DNA of 64,000 nt from Acidiflorens sp963847715 (GCA_963847715.1 CAWKAZ010000002.1:310001-374000); one strand, 5' to 3'. Positions 17,901-26,959 are shown, counted from the first letter of the stretch. The notes: generated from the sequence alone by a model not told the origin. Program-made: numbers and translations.

Positions 17901-19063
17901 GGGGTCGCCGGAGAACTTGTGGGGAAATTCCCATCGCACGTTCCTTTTGCGATGTTCAACATCGAATACAGGTCCGTTTCGATAGCGTCCAGGCAGCCGT
18001 CTTCATCCATGTCGCCCAGTTCAACGACCAACGGCCCATCTTCGATGCCATTGTTCGGTCCGAAGAAATTACCGATCTGAAAGCTCTTGCCGGACTGGTT
18101 CAGATATGGAATCGCGGTAAAGCCGGATATGGTCGTGACGAAATCGACAAAGCCGTCGTTATTTAGATCGCCTGCGGCAATCCAGTCTGTCGGGGCTGGT
18201 CCTTCCGGAGTGATATTGAGAGGAGTCGAAAAGACCGTGCCCGAAAAACCTCCTGCTCCGTTTCCGAGAAGCACTTCGATTTGCGGCTCGGTCGCGTCCA
18301 TATCGAGAACTAACCCAACCACGAGGTCCTGATTGCCGTCGTTATTGAAATCGGTAGCGAGAATGAAGGTCGGAATTTGCGGGAGCGACGTTTGCGTGCT
18401 TGCCTGGAAGGTGCCATCTCCGTTGCCAGGGAATACTTCCACCGTGTTGGAGTCCCCGTCGGTAACGGCGAGATCAAGATGGCCGTTCGTGTGCAGTTTT
18501 ACTGCGGTAATCCAGTTAGGGGATTGACCCTGGGTGTATAGAATCTCAGGAACCTTAAACGTACCGTCTCCATTCCCAAGAAACACGTAGATTGTGTTAT
18601 CGCCGCCGTTGCTGATGGCGAAATCCATCTTCCCGTCTTCATTGAAATCGCCGCTGGTGATCGCTGTGGGAATATATCCTGCTGGTAGTCGCGGTCGCGG
18701 TTCGAACCCAGTATTTGCAAAACCGCTTTGCGCCGACCGTGCATTTTGGGTTTGTACTGGGCCGTGAGCGAACTCCGTTGCGGGCAGGTATTGGGCTGGA
18801 CCGCTCCTGCGCACCCACTTCTTCGTATCCTGTTTGGAAAGGGCCGCAAATTTCCAACCCAAGAACCGTCCGTTCTTTTGGACTTCTGCTCGACGCGCAG
18901 ATGAGGATTGGCCGTCGGCAGCTTGGAGTACTACTAGACTAGCAGGGGCCCGAGTGGCCGTCTGTGCGCTCACGCTGCTTGCGAGCAGAAGGACACAAAG
19001 CCCGCAACAAGCCAACCAGAACGGCCACTTGCAGGAAAATCCGTGGAGAAGGACTGCGATCAC
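14963..19063 (-). CDS. Giant secreted FG-GAP/VCBS repeat protein with Ig-like C-terminus
   Basis: This 1366-residue exported protein has a GTG start (19063) preceded by AGAGG and a signal peptide (FWLACCGLCVLLLASSVSA). Residues ~125-900 hold more than a dozen calcium-loop repeats such as GDFNEDGKMDFA, ADFNGDGKPEII and GDFNGDGIPDIAV with interleaved GNGDGTF turns, the FG-GAP/VCBS propeller pattern. Several Ig-like domains follow (about 910-1260). The end repeats the architecture of the protein at 1817-4666: two hydrophobic segments around a GGRRRAK basic turn, ISCGGSS at about residue 1320, a proline run, and terminal strands ending PIVITLN. It is probably a cell-surface adhesin or scaffold. 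It is the first gene inside the island from the left and has its own promoter region at 19064-19264. Confidence 0.85.
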   Translation of the reverse strand: MIAVLLHGFSCKWPFWLACCGLCVLLLASSVSAQTATRAPASLVVLQAADGQSSSARRAEVQKNGRFLGWKFAALSKQDTKKWVRRSGPAQYLPATEFAHGPVQTQNARSAQSGFANTGFEPRPRLPAGYIPTAITSGDFNEDGKMDFAISNGGDNTIYVFLGNGDGTFKVPEILYTQGQSPNWITAVKLHTNGHLDLAVTDGDSNTVEVFPGNGDGTFQASTQTSLPQIPTFILATDFNNDGNQDLVVGLVLDMDATEPQIEVLLGNGAGGFSGTVFSTPLNITPEGPAPTDWIAAGDLNNDGFVDFVTTISGFTAIPYLNQSGKSFQIGNFFGPNNGIEDGPLVVELGDMDEDGCLDAIETDLYSMLNIAKGTCDGNFPTSSPATPLGDFDPAVKVADVNGDGHLDVVGSAVFYPNSGGAGYGAPGGFLLSVLNGDGHGNLAPAQIYRGGTSAYSLIVADFNGDGKPEIITADSLENQASFFFNDGAGGYGDPQGETIGYIGGGPINAPNSQAPMEIADLNGDGKPDLFLVEYGVDVNEPSQLTAMLNDGTGKFMPAVRTPITVGETIPVPRFIAGAFRIASAEDVIYINTYDGTNSVFNVAFFRGNGDGTFAAPVTLTTLPNPLQVVAGDFNKDGKLDFAVMGTDSTGQKWEFDVFLGHGDGTFTQLPSQLFPMLGADPPQQFFALDLNHDGKIDLLIGLNTNVGWVDSGDDLIEVLGNGDGTFQTPTTLISHFGAVALADVNHDGYPDLIQNRDPNGDFGQNGLLYQPGITVYLGSANGTFQQQPSYDLPGVTDPSFNPAFVGDFNGDGIPDIAVRCWIAPPWAFLIEPRLVILQGVGDGTFIITDHTYQLQAGSYPFVGADFNGDGATDLVDLIGFSSAFTTIPASPAPALDIALDSNPVVGNSGKATVALDLPATSSETVTLAASDPAIQLPASVHFNAGQQTQDVSFNLGSGFDATHVFAIYATLGSQTAVAYGSKPNPNAQVGVTAQLSYPLTPQSTNVTVEPGETFEMFFGITSEGGYSGTFSSFKCSGLPAGGSCVFSAPSLPILPGQSETVSVTIATSTSTPFGSQNVTVSGTDGFVVAAATFKMGIGDFSLSINPTTIVVGPTGSFVATMNSSSTYGLNEPLTFVCNGLPAGASCGPQTALYTSGPSAAFSFSSNQVAANDYPLQIVGTADIVSHTVNAILRVGDFTASLDKTTATLSGGQSAMFNVTLTSVNHYTSSIMVFCESPLNTLTCSVSPSPATLNDDGTTTVQLTVTDTATASGKRRAALRSRAGFFLASLVLLCLVGGRRRAKLMLALFAVAALAAMISCGGSSGGSGPPPPPPQTVKIMVVAQAAMTQSDSGNQKTLGPIVITLN

Positions 19064-19264
19064 TCTTGCCTCTCGCGATCAGGAGGTCAGATCCGTTTCT
19101 TTTGGGTGGCTCATTTCTCGAAAAGCGCGAGAAGTGGGGTACTCCGTCTCAAAATTATGAGCCGCCCCCTTACTCCCCGATCGAGCTGTCCGCCACCCCG
19201 CCAAAGTGTACAAATTGTGGAGTGCGTCTCTACGAGATCTGCATCACAGCTATGTGCTCCCGGA

Positions 19265-19744
19265 CTACGGCTGACTCGCCTTGACAGGAGTCCAGGACTT
19301 GAGCACATAGCACTTCATCCGATACGACGCGGACGGGCGCGACATTGACGCGGCGAATACGATTCGTTCGGTAGAAGCAGCACTGCTGCCACCACTCTCA
19401 AGTGTGACGGCGGGGGCCTCCTTTTCAAACGCGGCTAGGACCTGATCGCAAGAAGCGTCTCTACGGACAGAGATGGAGATGTCTTGCACTCCCGAGAGGA
19501 CATCGTCCTTCAAGTCTGAGAAACCCTGATGAACGTAAACGATCTTCAACAGTGCATAGCTGGCCGCGTCTGTTTGGAAGAGCAGAAGTTCTTTATTGGC
19601 GACGAACGACACAACCTGCATCCTATCCGCAGGGCGATATGCGACTATTCGTCCTTTGAACGAAGCTTTTTTACCGGCGGCGCTTGCCACACCACAAGAC
19701 AGCGATACAGCCAGGACTATCAGTAGCAGAGTGCGCGTCTTCAT
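19265..19744 (-). CDS. Small secreted protein downstream of RHS gene
   Basis: This 159-residue protein has a signal peptide (MKTRTLLLIVLAVSLSCGVASA) and a mature domain of about 135 residues with two Cys (SCDQV and MKCYVL). I do not recognise the family. Its ATG overlaps the stop of the RHS gene by 4 nt, so translation is probably coupled. Genes in this position next to RHS proteins are often immunity proteins or partners. An exported partner would suit a toxin that acts outside the cytoplasm, but this is inference from position only. Confidence 0.75.
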   Translation of the reverse strand: MKTRTLLLIVLAVSLSCGVASAAGKKASFKGRIVAYRPADRMQVVSFVANKELLLFQTDAASYALLKIVYVHQGFSDLKDDVLSGVQDISISVRRDASCDQVLAAFEKEAPAVTLESGGSSAASTERIVFAASMSRPSASYRMKCYVLKSWTPVKASQP

Positions 19745-22700
19745 TGTTGTTTCTCCACGCTGACAGGGTAGTTCGCCGCAGGAAGCCCTCTGCCCTGTTT
19801 AAAGTCAGCCTCCGGAATCGGCGTTACATACCGCATTTGGATTTGCTCATTGATTGACGTTCCTTGCACGTGCCACGTTCCAGTGACGCCGAACACTAGG
19901 CCATTCTGCTCTTGAGCGGTGCTCAGCGTAATTTTGTCGAACCCTGGGAACCCAAGGCCCGCAGCCCAGTTGTGACCTTCCATCATGCTGTAGCCCTTAG
20001 CTTCGTCGTAGCCTTCTAGGGTCTCGTGACCGACTAGCCCCGCAGATGTCATGCCACCCGCATTCTTGGGACTATCGAGAAGACCTGTCTGGTCGAAGTT
20101 GATCGTGTGGGATGATCCGTGCGACGCACCGAAGAAAACAGAGGAATCTTTGTCTCCGCCAACCGCGTTGATGCTCACATGGTGCTTCGAATCGTCGATG
20201 GCGCGCAGAAACGCTTTATCGCTCTTGGAGAGATCCTTTTTGTTTATGTCCCCCTGCGTGACGACTTTTCCGTCCTTGTCGTAGCCGAGCTTGAACGAAA
20301 CGTCTTTTTGTAAAGCCTTTAGGTAGTCAGTGCATTTGTCCCCAGTACAAGTGACGTCCAAGCCCGTAGCGTCCGTCAAGTTCAGCGGATTATTCCGAAC
20401 GTAACCGTAGAGATTCAACCGCTGAGGGTCGACCAAACGGTGTGCTTCAATGTAGAGCGGGTCGGGGGTCATAAATCTGCCCATGCTTGATGCATCGTAC
20501 CTTGCGCCGAAGTTGTCCAGGCCGGATTCGGCATCGCGTTCTTTGCCGGTGAACTTGTAATGCTGCGTTCCGCCTGGGCAATAGTCGTTTCCAACGCCAC
20601 CGTAGGGGTAGTAGTCGATGTCTTGCTCACACGTGCTGGCGGTCGCGTTCTCAATAACTCCGTGAGATCCCAACTGGTCCGAGAAATAGTAGTGGACTGC
20701 CCCAGAGTTGTCGCTCCGCGCTATTCGTTGCCCGTGGAAGAAGATGTACGTGTTCTGCACATTCCCAGCCAAATCGGTTTCCGTCAACGGAGCGCTTCCC
20801 ATGCCCTTCCAGTACAGAGTTCCCGTGGCACTGCTGGCGCAAGTGCCCGGCGTCGTGCCTTCCGTGCACTTCTTCACTCGCTGCCCGTCTCCATCATAGA
20901 CATACGAGTATCCAGCCGTGGCGATCAATCGGTTCTCGGCATCATAAAAATATGATGCGGAACCGTTGAGGATCACATTTCCTGCCGCGTCATAATTCAG
21001 GCCCGAAAGCTGATTGTTTGTCCCGGCAGAGGTATTTAGCAACTCGTAATTGGTCTTGCCCGAAATCAGCGAGCGATTCGTTAGATTGCTCCAGGCGTCA
21101 ATCGTGAAGGTCTCACCCCATTGCGAGCCACTGGAATAGCCACTGACGATGCGATTCAACGAGTCATAAGTGAAGTTCTGGGTGCGCGTGTTGTCGCGGT
21201 TGTTCACAATCTGATAAGCATTACCGTTGTCCCCTGCCGAACTCGCTGAAAAAGAGCAGGGTGTCGGTCTCGTAACCGCAACATGCAGATGAAAATCGTA
21301 GCAAAGGCTGAAAACTGGATTTTGGCCGGTGACTCCGGCAGAAAGAAGAATCGGCTGCAAACGCGAATTGTAAGCGTTGCTGGCGATAATTCCAGCGAAC
21401 CCGGTTGCCGAGCCAATCGTCATACCGGCAAGCTCGCCCGGCGGCGCGTATGTGGCTCCTTGCACAAACTTCACGGAAGAATGAGCAGCTGTGAGAGGAC
21501 GAGCTGCACCACCGTAGGTGTATGTAAGTCCGTATCCCAGAGTGGTCACACTGGCCACTGATCCGTCGAGGTTGTAAGCGTCCGTGTCGTAATCGCCCGC
21601 AACGGTGCCAATCGTTCGGCGCTCTTGCAGAGTCCTGCCCATCTGGTCATGCGTCCATGAGGCGGCTCCCGAACCGTCGCACATAGCCGTGCGATGACCG
21701 ACTGGGTAGCTGTCCGCGTCCCCTGGAGGGTTAGTAGTGCAGCCGGTAAGGGCCACTCCGTCATAGCCGTAGTTCACCCCTGCTGTCGCGGGATTGCTCC
21801 CATACGAGTCGGAGTAGTTCTTGCTCTTCAGTCGGTTTAGCTGCTCATAAGCGTAGGTCGTCGTTACCGTCGCGGTTCCTGTCGATGGCTGGTTCGGCGA
21901 GAGCGCTGTCTTGGTGAGAACATTGCCATCAGCGTCGTAGGTGTAGGCGATTGTCCCGGACTCCGGGTTGCTCGCGCTCAGCAAACGAGACAGCGAATCA
22001 TAGCCAAACGTCCGCTTCCGTTTGTTGGAACTATTGCTTCCGTTCTGCGTCACCGTGAGCAAATTGCCTAAGGTGTCGTATTGATAGTCCGTCTCGTAGT
22101 CCACACCGGATGGATCTTCCCAAACGCCGGTCATGCGTCCCAGACCATCTACACAGGATTTGCGGGATTTCCCCGTCTCGTCCGTGACGGTTGTGCAGGG
22201 AAAAGAGGCATAACTCGTACTGACAGTCGAGCCGTCCTGCTCAACAGCAGATGTGACGCGACCGAGAGCGTCGTAGTTGTTCGTGCTGTAGCCCCAGGTA
22301 GTCTCCGAGTTGCAATTGGTCGTCGGAGGAGAGCAGCGGGTCGGATTGTAAACGGATGATTTTCGTCCCATGGCGTCGTAGGTAGTCTGGGTGTACGTGA
22401 CGCCATCGGGATCGGAATTGAGCTGCGTCTGCGCGAGTCTTCCCAAGCCATCCACCGCAGCAGTAGCGATCTCGTTGGTCGAACTGGTAATCGCCTTTGT
22501 GATCACGACCTGGAACGGTGCGCTGCCTTGAGCGCAGTTCGAGGCACTAAGGTCCGTATAGCAGAAAGAAGTCTGTCCTCCACCCGTCGGACGGGTAACG
22601 TTGGTCAGACGCCAACTACTGTCATAGCTATCGGTAGTGACTTGACTGTTCAGATCGGTGGTCGAGGTCTTCAACCCCGTGTCATAGTCGTAGTTGTAGT

Positions 22701-24549
22701 AGACGCTTTGGTTTATGGCGTTTTGGACCTGGGTCACGTATGCATCCTGGAACGTACTCGAATAGAAGTAGGTCGTCGGATTGGTCAGCGGATCTTTCGC
22801 AACGAGCGGCATTCCCGTGTCGTAGTACGTTGTGGTGCTGCTTAGGGTCGCCACTGTCGGCAGATTCCGCCAACGGTTCACTGATGTTTGATTTCCGCGA
22901 TATGTGCCCGTCCAGACCGAGGTATCAAGATTTTGAGAAGCCCCAAGGCCGGAAGGCACAAGCGGAGTCTCGTCATATCCGTATCGCGTGTAGGCTTTCT
23001 GGTTTGTCGCATCCGTGATCTGGGTCGAGTACACCAGATTCAGCATGTTGTTGGCGAGGTAGTTGGCATAATTCGGATTCGGACTTTGCCATGCGTAGCT
23101 AGTGTTGGTTTGTCCGATTAGCGGTCCGGGCACTCCAGAGGTCGTGCCGTAGTCATATTCCTTCTCCACCGTAACCTTCCCGTACAGCCCGGTGTATACC
23201 GTGTTGTCATTTGGTCTTGGACTGGGGAAAGTAAACCCCGCATCGTAGGTTTTCGTCACTTGGCTGGTTTTGCCGTTCGCCCACGTGGTCGTAATTTGCG
23301 TCGGAACTATATTAATGTAGTTCTCATTCAATGAAGGCGCAAATGGACCCGGTGTCCTGGAGTACGTCGTGGATACCGTTTTCAGCAGATTCGAAGGCTG
23401 CACAGCCCCCTGATAATACTGGACTTGAGTCGTGTAGGCAGAGCACAAGGACAAGTAAGAATTCGAGTAGACCGTGTTGTTCCCGAGCGGGTCGGTAACA
23501 GTCGTGGGGCCAGTGTATGAATAGGTCCACGTATGGTTTCCCGTGCCATCATTCGCGTTCGCGGTACGCGAGGCCAACCATCGAGGCGGGACTTGGAGGC
23601 CATTGCAACTGCCACCGTCCTCCCACTGGTACGAAATAGTGCCCCCGGTGGGGAATGTGATTTGGGTCAGATCGCCTGTTCCCGCATTGTACTGAAATGT
23701 CCAGGAGGTGCCATTAGGCAACACGAAGCTTTGAAGAAAATCTTTGTCTGCGGTCGTCTCCGTAGCATCAGTTATGTCGTAGACGGTCACGACATTCACT
23801 TTCGCATAGCACAAGATAAATGTTGACTGAGCTCCATTGGGGCCTGGACCGGTCCATGACTGCGCCCGGTCAACTGGAAGGGGACCGCTTGGACACGTGC
23901 CTCCCGTTGTTAAAGTCGGGACCGTTCTACCTACGGTGTCCTTCCCAACTAGGATATTCGCTTGGTTGCCATTGCCGTCTTCGAGCATGGCGGTGCTAGG
24001 GATGTATTCGGTGCCATCCGCGTCCAATACCCGCGGGTTCGTGCCTGAGGAAGAAACCTGAAGACCGGTTCCATCAAGAGTCTCGGACAAGGACCCGTTC
24101 AACGCGGCTAATTGATGACTCGCCCCGTCGGTCCCGACCATCGAAAAACTATTGAAACCTACCTGCGTCCCAGTCACTTGTATGAACACGGGCTGCCTTA
24201 TCGTGAATCCTTGATCCGGGCTCAATCCTACGCCGCCCGCAAAGTTGTAGACATACGTGGTGCACACATCAAGGAGACAGACTATTTTTTGCTGAAGTGT
24301 CTTATTACCGCCGTAAACGAGTTTGTATCCAAGGTGTACTTTTCCGCGCTGAGGGTATGAAATCACCGGAATGTCTAGCGTCAAATTGCCATTGGTCATA
24401 CTGACCGAATCAATGTCTCCGCCTCTGTACGTTCCGTACGCTTTGATGCCTTGCTGCACGTCGTCAGGGTCCTGGGCCAAGGACAATCCTGTGAGTACCA
24501 CTACAAACAGAACAATTGCTGCAAAAGAGATGATGGCGCGGCGGTTCAT
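19741..24549 (-). CDS. RHS/YD-repeat protein with divergent C-terminal tip
   Basis: This 1602-residue exported protein has a signal peptide at residues 1-25 (ending LTGLSLA). Dozens of YD repeats of the form G-x-x-x-x-x-Y-D-x-x-G-R/N-x span about 290-1350, for example FGYDSLSRLLSASNP and YAYEQLNRLKSKN. The RHS core cap ends with GRFMTPDPLY and YGYVRNNPLNLTDATGL near residue 1410. Beyond it lies a tip of about 190 residues containing LVGHETLEGYDEAKG and EGHNWA, a zincin-like H-E-x-x-E...H arrangement (His at ~1508). RHS proteins form a shell around a variable tip, often a toxin. A strong GGGAGGGGG precedes the ATG, which overlaps the upstream gene's stop by 4 nt. No VgrG or PAAR gene is nearby, so export is probably Sec-dependent. 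Confidence 0.9.
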   Translation of the reverse strand: MNRRAIISFAAIVLFVVVLTGLSLAQDPDDVQQGIKAYGTYRGGDIDSVSMTNGNLTLDIPVISYPQRGKVHLGYKLVYGGNKTLQQKIVCLLDVCTTYVYNFAGGVGLSPDQGFTIRQPVFIQVTGTQVGFNSFSMVGTDGASHQLAALNGSLSETLDGTGLQVSSSGTNPRVLDADGTEYIPSTAMLEDGNGNQANILVGKDTVGRTVPTLTTGGTCPSGPLPVDRAQSWTGPGPNGAQSTFILCYAKVNVVTVYDITDATETTADKDFLQSFVLPNGTSWTFQYNAGTGDLTQITFPTGGTISYQWEDGGSCNGLQVPPRWLASRTANANDGTGNHTWTYSYTGPTTVTDPLGNNTVYSNSYLSLCSAYTTQVQYYQGAVQPSNLLKTVSTTYSRTPGPFAPSLNENYINIVPTQITTTWANGKTSQVTKTYDAGFTFPSPRPNDNTVYTGLYGKVTVEKEYDYGTTSGVPGPLIGQTNTSYAWQSPNPNYANYLANNMLNLVYSTQITDATNQKAYTRYGYDETPLVPSGLGASQNLDTSVWTGTYRGNQTSVNRWRNLPTVATLSSTTTYYDTGMPLVAKDPLTNPTTYFYSSTFQDAYVTQVQNAINQSVYYNYDYDTGLKTSTTDLNSQVTTDSYDSSWRLTNVTRPTGGGQTSFCYTDLSASNCAQGSAPFQVVITKAITSSTNEIATAAVDGLGRLAQTQLNSDPDGVTYTQTTYDAMGRKSSVYNPTRCSPPTTNCNSETTWGYSTNNYDALGRVTSAVEQDGSTVSTSYASFPCTTVTDETGKSRKSCVDGLGRMTGVWEDPSGVDYETDYQYDTLGNLLTVTQNGSNSSNKRKRTFGYDSLSRLLSASNPESGTIAYTYDADGNVLTKTALSPNQPSTGTATVTTTYAYEQLNRLKSKNYSDSYGSNPATAGVNYGYDGVALTGCTTNPPGDADSYPVGHRTAMCDGSGAASWTHDQMGRTLQERRTIGTVAGDYDTDAYNLDGSVASVTTLGYGLTYTYGGAARPLTAAHSSVKFVQGATYAPPGELAGMTIGSATGFAGIIASNAYNSRLQPILLSAGVTGQNPVFSLCYDFHLHVAVTRPTPCSFSASSAGDNGNAYQIVNNRDNTRTQNFTYDSLNRIVSGYSSGSQWGETFTIDAWSNLTNRSLISGKTNYELLNTSAGTNNQLSGLNYDAAGNVILNGSASYFYDAENRLIATAGYSYVYDGDGQRVKKCTEGTTPGTCASSATGTLYWKGMGSAPLTETDLAGNVQNTYIFFHGQRIARSDNSGAVHYYFSDQLGSHGVIENATASTCEQDIDYYPYGGVGNDYCPGGTQHYKFTGKERDAESGLDNFGARYDASSMGRFMTPDPLYIEAHRLVDPQRLNLYGYVRNNPLNLTDATGLDVTCTGDKCTDYLKALQKDVSFKLGYDKDGKVVTQGDINKKDLSKSDKAFLRAIDDSKHHVSINAVGGDKDSSVFFGASHGSSHTINFDQTGLLDSPKNAGGMTSAGLVGHETLEGYDEAKGYSMMEGHNWAAGLGFPGFDKITLSTAQEQNGLVFGVTGTWHVQGTSINEQIQMRYVTPIPEADFKQGRGLPAANYPVSVEKQQ

Positions 24550-25364
24550 TGACCCCCTCCCTGCGGCGGGTTGAAAACGTTTTGGGAAACACCCGAATCA
24601 AGAGTGACGGAGCCAATCGTGATCATCATGTTTGGAGCGTTGTCTTGTGAGTAGGTAATTGTGGTCGGGACCAGAATTCCACTGACCGCAGCGAATGGCG
24701 CAAAGGCAAATACCGCATTAGTGTAGTCGGCTGCGTTCTCGTTGGAAGGCTGCCGGAATTGGACTTCTAAAGGCAGAAAGGAAACCGGGTCAAAATACCA
24801 TTCTTGTGGGGTCACCAGCGTCCCTAAGGCATCGGAATCATCGCTGATGTGAACCTGCACAGCGTTCTTGCCATTGAGTTGCACTGTTCCAACATACTTA
24901 AGCGTATACACAGAATTGTTTAGCTCTTGGAACAACACATAAGGCGGCAAATAGAGAGGAGCATTCGCTCTCGCCACGTGATAATGGAGTCCTGAAGTCG
25001 TTCCATTGCGCGTCCAGGCTGGAGATCCGTGTCCGCTGTAGAAGACGCTGGTTCCGCCGTTCGGGAAGTCCAGTTCCCTGCGAAATTCGACGCCCGCAAT
25101 CGTCCAGTTGAAATTCTTGGTTGAGCCGTCGCTGTACTGGAACGACCCTGTCAGGATGCAGTCTTGAATGGAACCGATAACGTTCGCGCCACCCAAAGCT
25201 GTGATCGCATTCTGCAACGTGCTAATGGCCGCGCTGTCACGCTCGGGAACGTGTGTCGCCGCGTTGGCAAACACCGACATTCCCATTATGAAGACGAGAA
25301 CAACAATGGAAGAACCCGCGACTGACAGGACTCTGTATGCACTTCTGGCTTCTAAATTCGTCAT
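24546..25364 (-). CDS. Exported protein, first gene of the RHS operon
   Basis: This 272-residue protein has an N-terminal signal or anchor sequence (VLSVAGSSIVVLVFIMGMSV). The mature part is beta-rich, with patterns such as CILTGSFQYSDGSTKNFNW, ELDFPNGGTSVFYSG and PQEWYFDPVSFLPLEV. These resemble periplasmic proteins of the LolA/RseB-like half-barrel type, but the match is by pattern only. ATG 25364 is preferred over the longer frame to 25532 because AAGGA lies 8 nt upstream and the signal sequence starts there. Its stop overlaps the RHS start by 4 nt, so the three genes 25364 to 19265 form one coupled operon. It may help export or surface placement of the RHS protein. Confidence 0.8.
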   Translation of the reverse strand: MTNLEARSAYRVLSVAGSSIVVLVFIMGMSVFANAATHVPERDSAAISTLQNAITALGGANVIGSIQDCILTGSFQYSDGSTKNFNWTIAGVEFRRELDFPNGGTSVFYSGHGSPAWTRNGTTSGLHYHVARANAPLYLPPYVLFQELNNSVYTLKYVGTVQLNGKNAVQVHISDDSDALGTLVTPQEWYFDPVSFLPLEVQFRQPSNENAADYTNAVFAFAPFAAVSGILVPTTITYSQDNAPNMMITIGSVTLDSGVSQNVFNPPQGGGQ

Positions 25365-25848
25365 GTTGATTCCTTTTTCTGCCGCTGGAATTGCACAAGG
25401 CGGATTCCGATCCGGCGAACAAATTGAAATGACGCTAAGGAGTAGTTGAGATAGTCGCGACGAAGGAGCCGCGAGAACGTTAAGAAGTACCGGACAAGAG
25501 AGGAGGCAACCTACAACCCGTGGACGAGTCATTGTTTCCCGTTCCGACGCAATTTATGTTGCGACAGCGCTCGGAAATTTCTACACAAAGTCGATAACGG
25601 CTCCCCGCGCCCCCTCGAACCCAGGGATTAAACTTGGTAGACCCGCAAAAATACCGGAGGTGCCGCCGACTGTCAAGATCAAAGGGGGAGGAAGTGCCGT
25701 TTTTCACGTACGGTTCATAGCCGGGGATTTCTGTTTATTGCTCACCGGACGGAACGCTCAGCCAATTGGCACTGACCAATAAAAGAAAAACCAGGGTGCT
25801 AACGTTACGTACGTACGTTACGCAGAGCTACAAAACGAGGTGATTTTT
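25365..25848. other. Intergenic region upstream of the RHS operon
   Basis: No gene is supported here. The region should contain the RHS operon promoter. It contains the short palindrome listed at 25807-25818. It is AT-richer than its surroundings near 25,770-25,860. Confidence 0.5.
25807..25818. promoter_or_regulatory. Perfect ACGT x3 palindrome, possible operator
   Basis: The 12-bp palindrome acgtacgtacgt lies inside a longer near-symmetric stretch (gttacgtacgtacgttacg). It sits about 30 bp beyond the 3' end of the zinc-ribbon gene and about 440 bp before the RHS operon start. The distance makes a direct operator role uncertain. Confidence 0.3.
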
Positions 25849-26388
25849 CTAAATTCTCAACCCGGAAAAACCAAAATTAATCTCCGCCCCGCATTTCCGA
25901 CAAGCGTGATTCTGTGATCGCCCTTTGAAACCACATGAACACTCGACATAGTACTCAAAACGAAGAATGCGGTGGGCACGTTCTTCTTTCTTTCGTTCTT
26001 TCTGGCAAATATCTCGGGAGCTTCGGGGGGCGACATAGCCAAGCGCGGCCAATGAATCAGCCCAGAAATTGATTTGCGCTTCGGGTCGTTTTGGAAACTT
26101 CGGGTCGCGTAACACGCGGAGAATGAGATTCGCCAAGGACGGTACAAACTCCTGGGCATAAGGGTCCGCACCTTCCAAGAATGAATCAATGACTTCTTGA
26201 TCCGTTGTTGCTTGCAAAAGCCTGGGTGATAGTCGGTCCCATACCTGTCCAAAGATGAATCGGTAATTGTCGGCACGACCTCGAATCTCGCTGGGCCGCA
26301 CCCTTGACGGGCGTCCTCTGCCCCGTTTGTCGGAAAACCTGTCAAGAGGAATTACAGCGGTTTTTGGGCTTCTTTTGCCTTTTCGCAT
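25849..26388 (-). CDS. Island-associated zinc-ribbon protein of unknown function
   Basis: This protein has 179 residues from the ATG at 26388; a TTG at 26472 would add 28. The N-terminus is strongly basic (MRKGKRSPKTAVIP, RGRGRPSRVRPSEIRG), with an AT-hook-like RGRGRPS. The middle is helical and the C-terminus carries a zinc ribbon, C-x-C...C-x-x-C (VECSCGFKG, HACRKCGAE). DNA binding is plausible. It is divergent from the integrase module at 26594, with 205 bp between them, a layout typical of a regulator facing the operon it controls. I cannot name the family. No strong ribosome binding site decides the start. Confidence 0.7.
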   Translation of the reverse strand: MRKGKRSPKTAVIPLDRFSDKRGRGRPSRVRPSEIRGRADNYRFIFGQVWDRLSPRLLQATTDQEVIDSFLEGADPYAQEFVPSLANLILRVLRDPKFPKRPEAQINFWADSLAALGYVAPRSSRDICQKERKKEERAHRILRFEYYVECSCGFKGRSQNHACRKCGAEINFGFSGLRI

Positions 26389-26593
26389 TTTTGCGGAAAC
26401 ATCCCCACAAACTAAGGTTAATTTTACGGAAGATTTCCGATAAACGCTCCCGAATTCAACGGAACACGGCAATCAGTGCGTGGTGTTCTCGTCAAGCGGA
26501 TTCGGGGTTTAACCGGAAAACTGCCCTTATAGTTTGAGACGGGACGCTGGTTTCCAGCGTCATCCATAACGTTATCGCGGAGGTGTTGGTCCG

Positions 26594-26959
26594 ATGGTAG
26601 CTGTCAACGGTAAGTCGATGTTTCCTTGTCCCGTATGTATGCAGGTGCGGGAGGTCAAGATTACAAAGAAGGACAAACCATATCTGATTTGCGATCCCTG
26701 CGGTGTGCAAATCTTCGTCCGTGGGCCTGCGGGTATTGGGGAATTTCGTCGCCTATTGCAACAAACCAACACCGATAGCCTACTCACTCGACTGCGAGAA
26801 ATGGAGCGGCTCTATCGCCTCGTGTGCCCGCAGTGCGGCCAGGAGTTTTGGGCCGAACCAAAGCTCATCAAGACGAGCGTTTTCGACGGCGGGTTGAAAG
26901 GCTTTCGCTGTCCAAAGAAAAACTGCGATGCAATCGTCCCGTGGGAGCAGCCGAAATGA
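26594..26959 (+). CDS. Double zinc-ribbon protein, first gene of integrase module
   Basis: This 121-residue protein has four Cys pairs. The first ribbon is FPCPVCMQV with ICDPCGVQI, and the second is LVCPQCGQEF with FRCPKKNCDA. Between them is a charged helix (LLTRLREMERLYRL). The folds resemble nucleic-acid-binding zinc ribbons, and the exact role is unknown. A GGAGG lies 10 nt before the ATG. The stop overlaps the start of the next small gene (ATGA). The gene heads a run of four overlapping genes ending in the integrase, so it is probably element-borne and co-expressed with the recombinase. Confidence 0.75.
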   Translation: MVAVNGKSMFPCPVCMQVREVKITKKDKPYLICDPCGVQIFVRGPAGIGEFRRLLQQTNTDSLLTRLREMERLYRLVCPQCGQEFWAEPKLIKTSVFDGGLKGFRCPKKNCDAIVPWEQPK

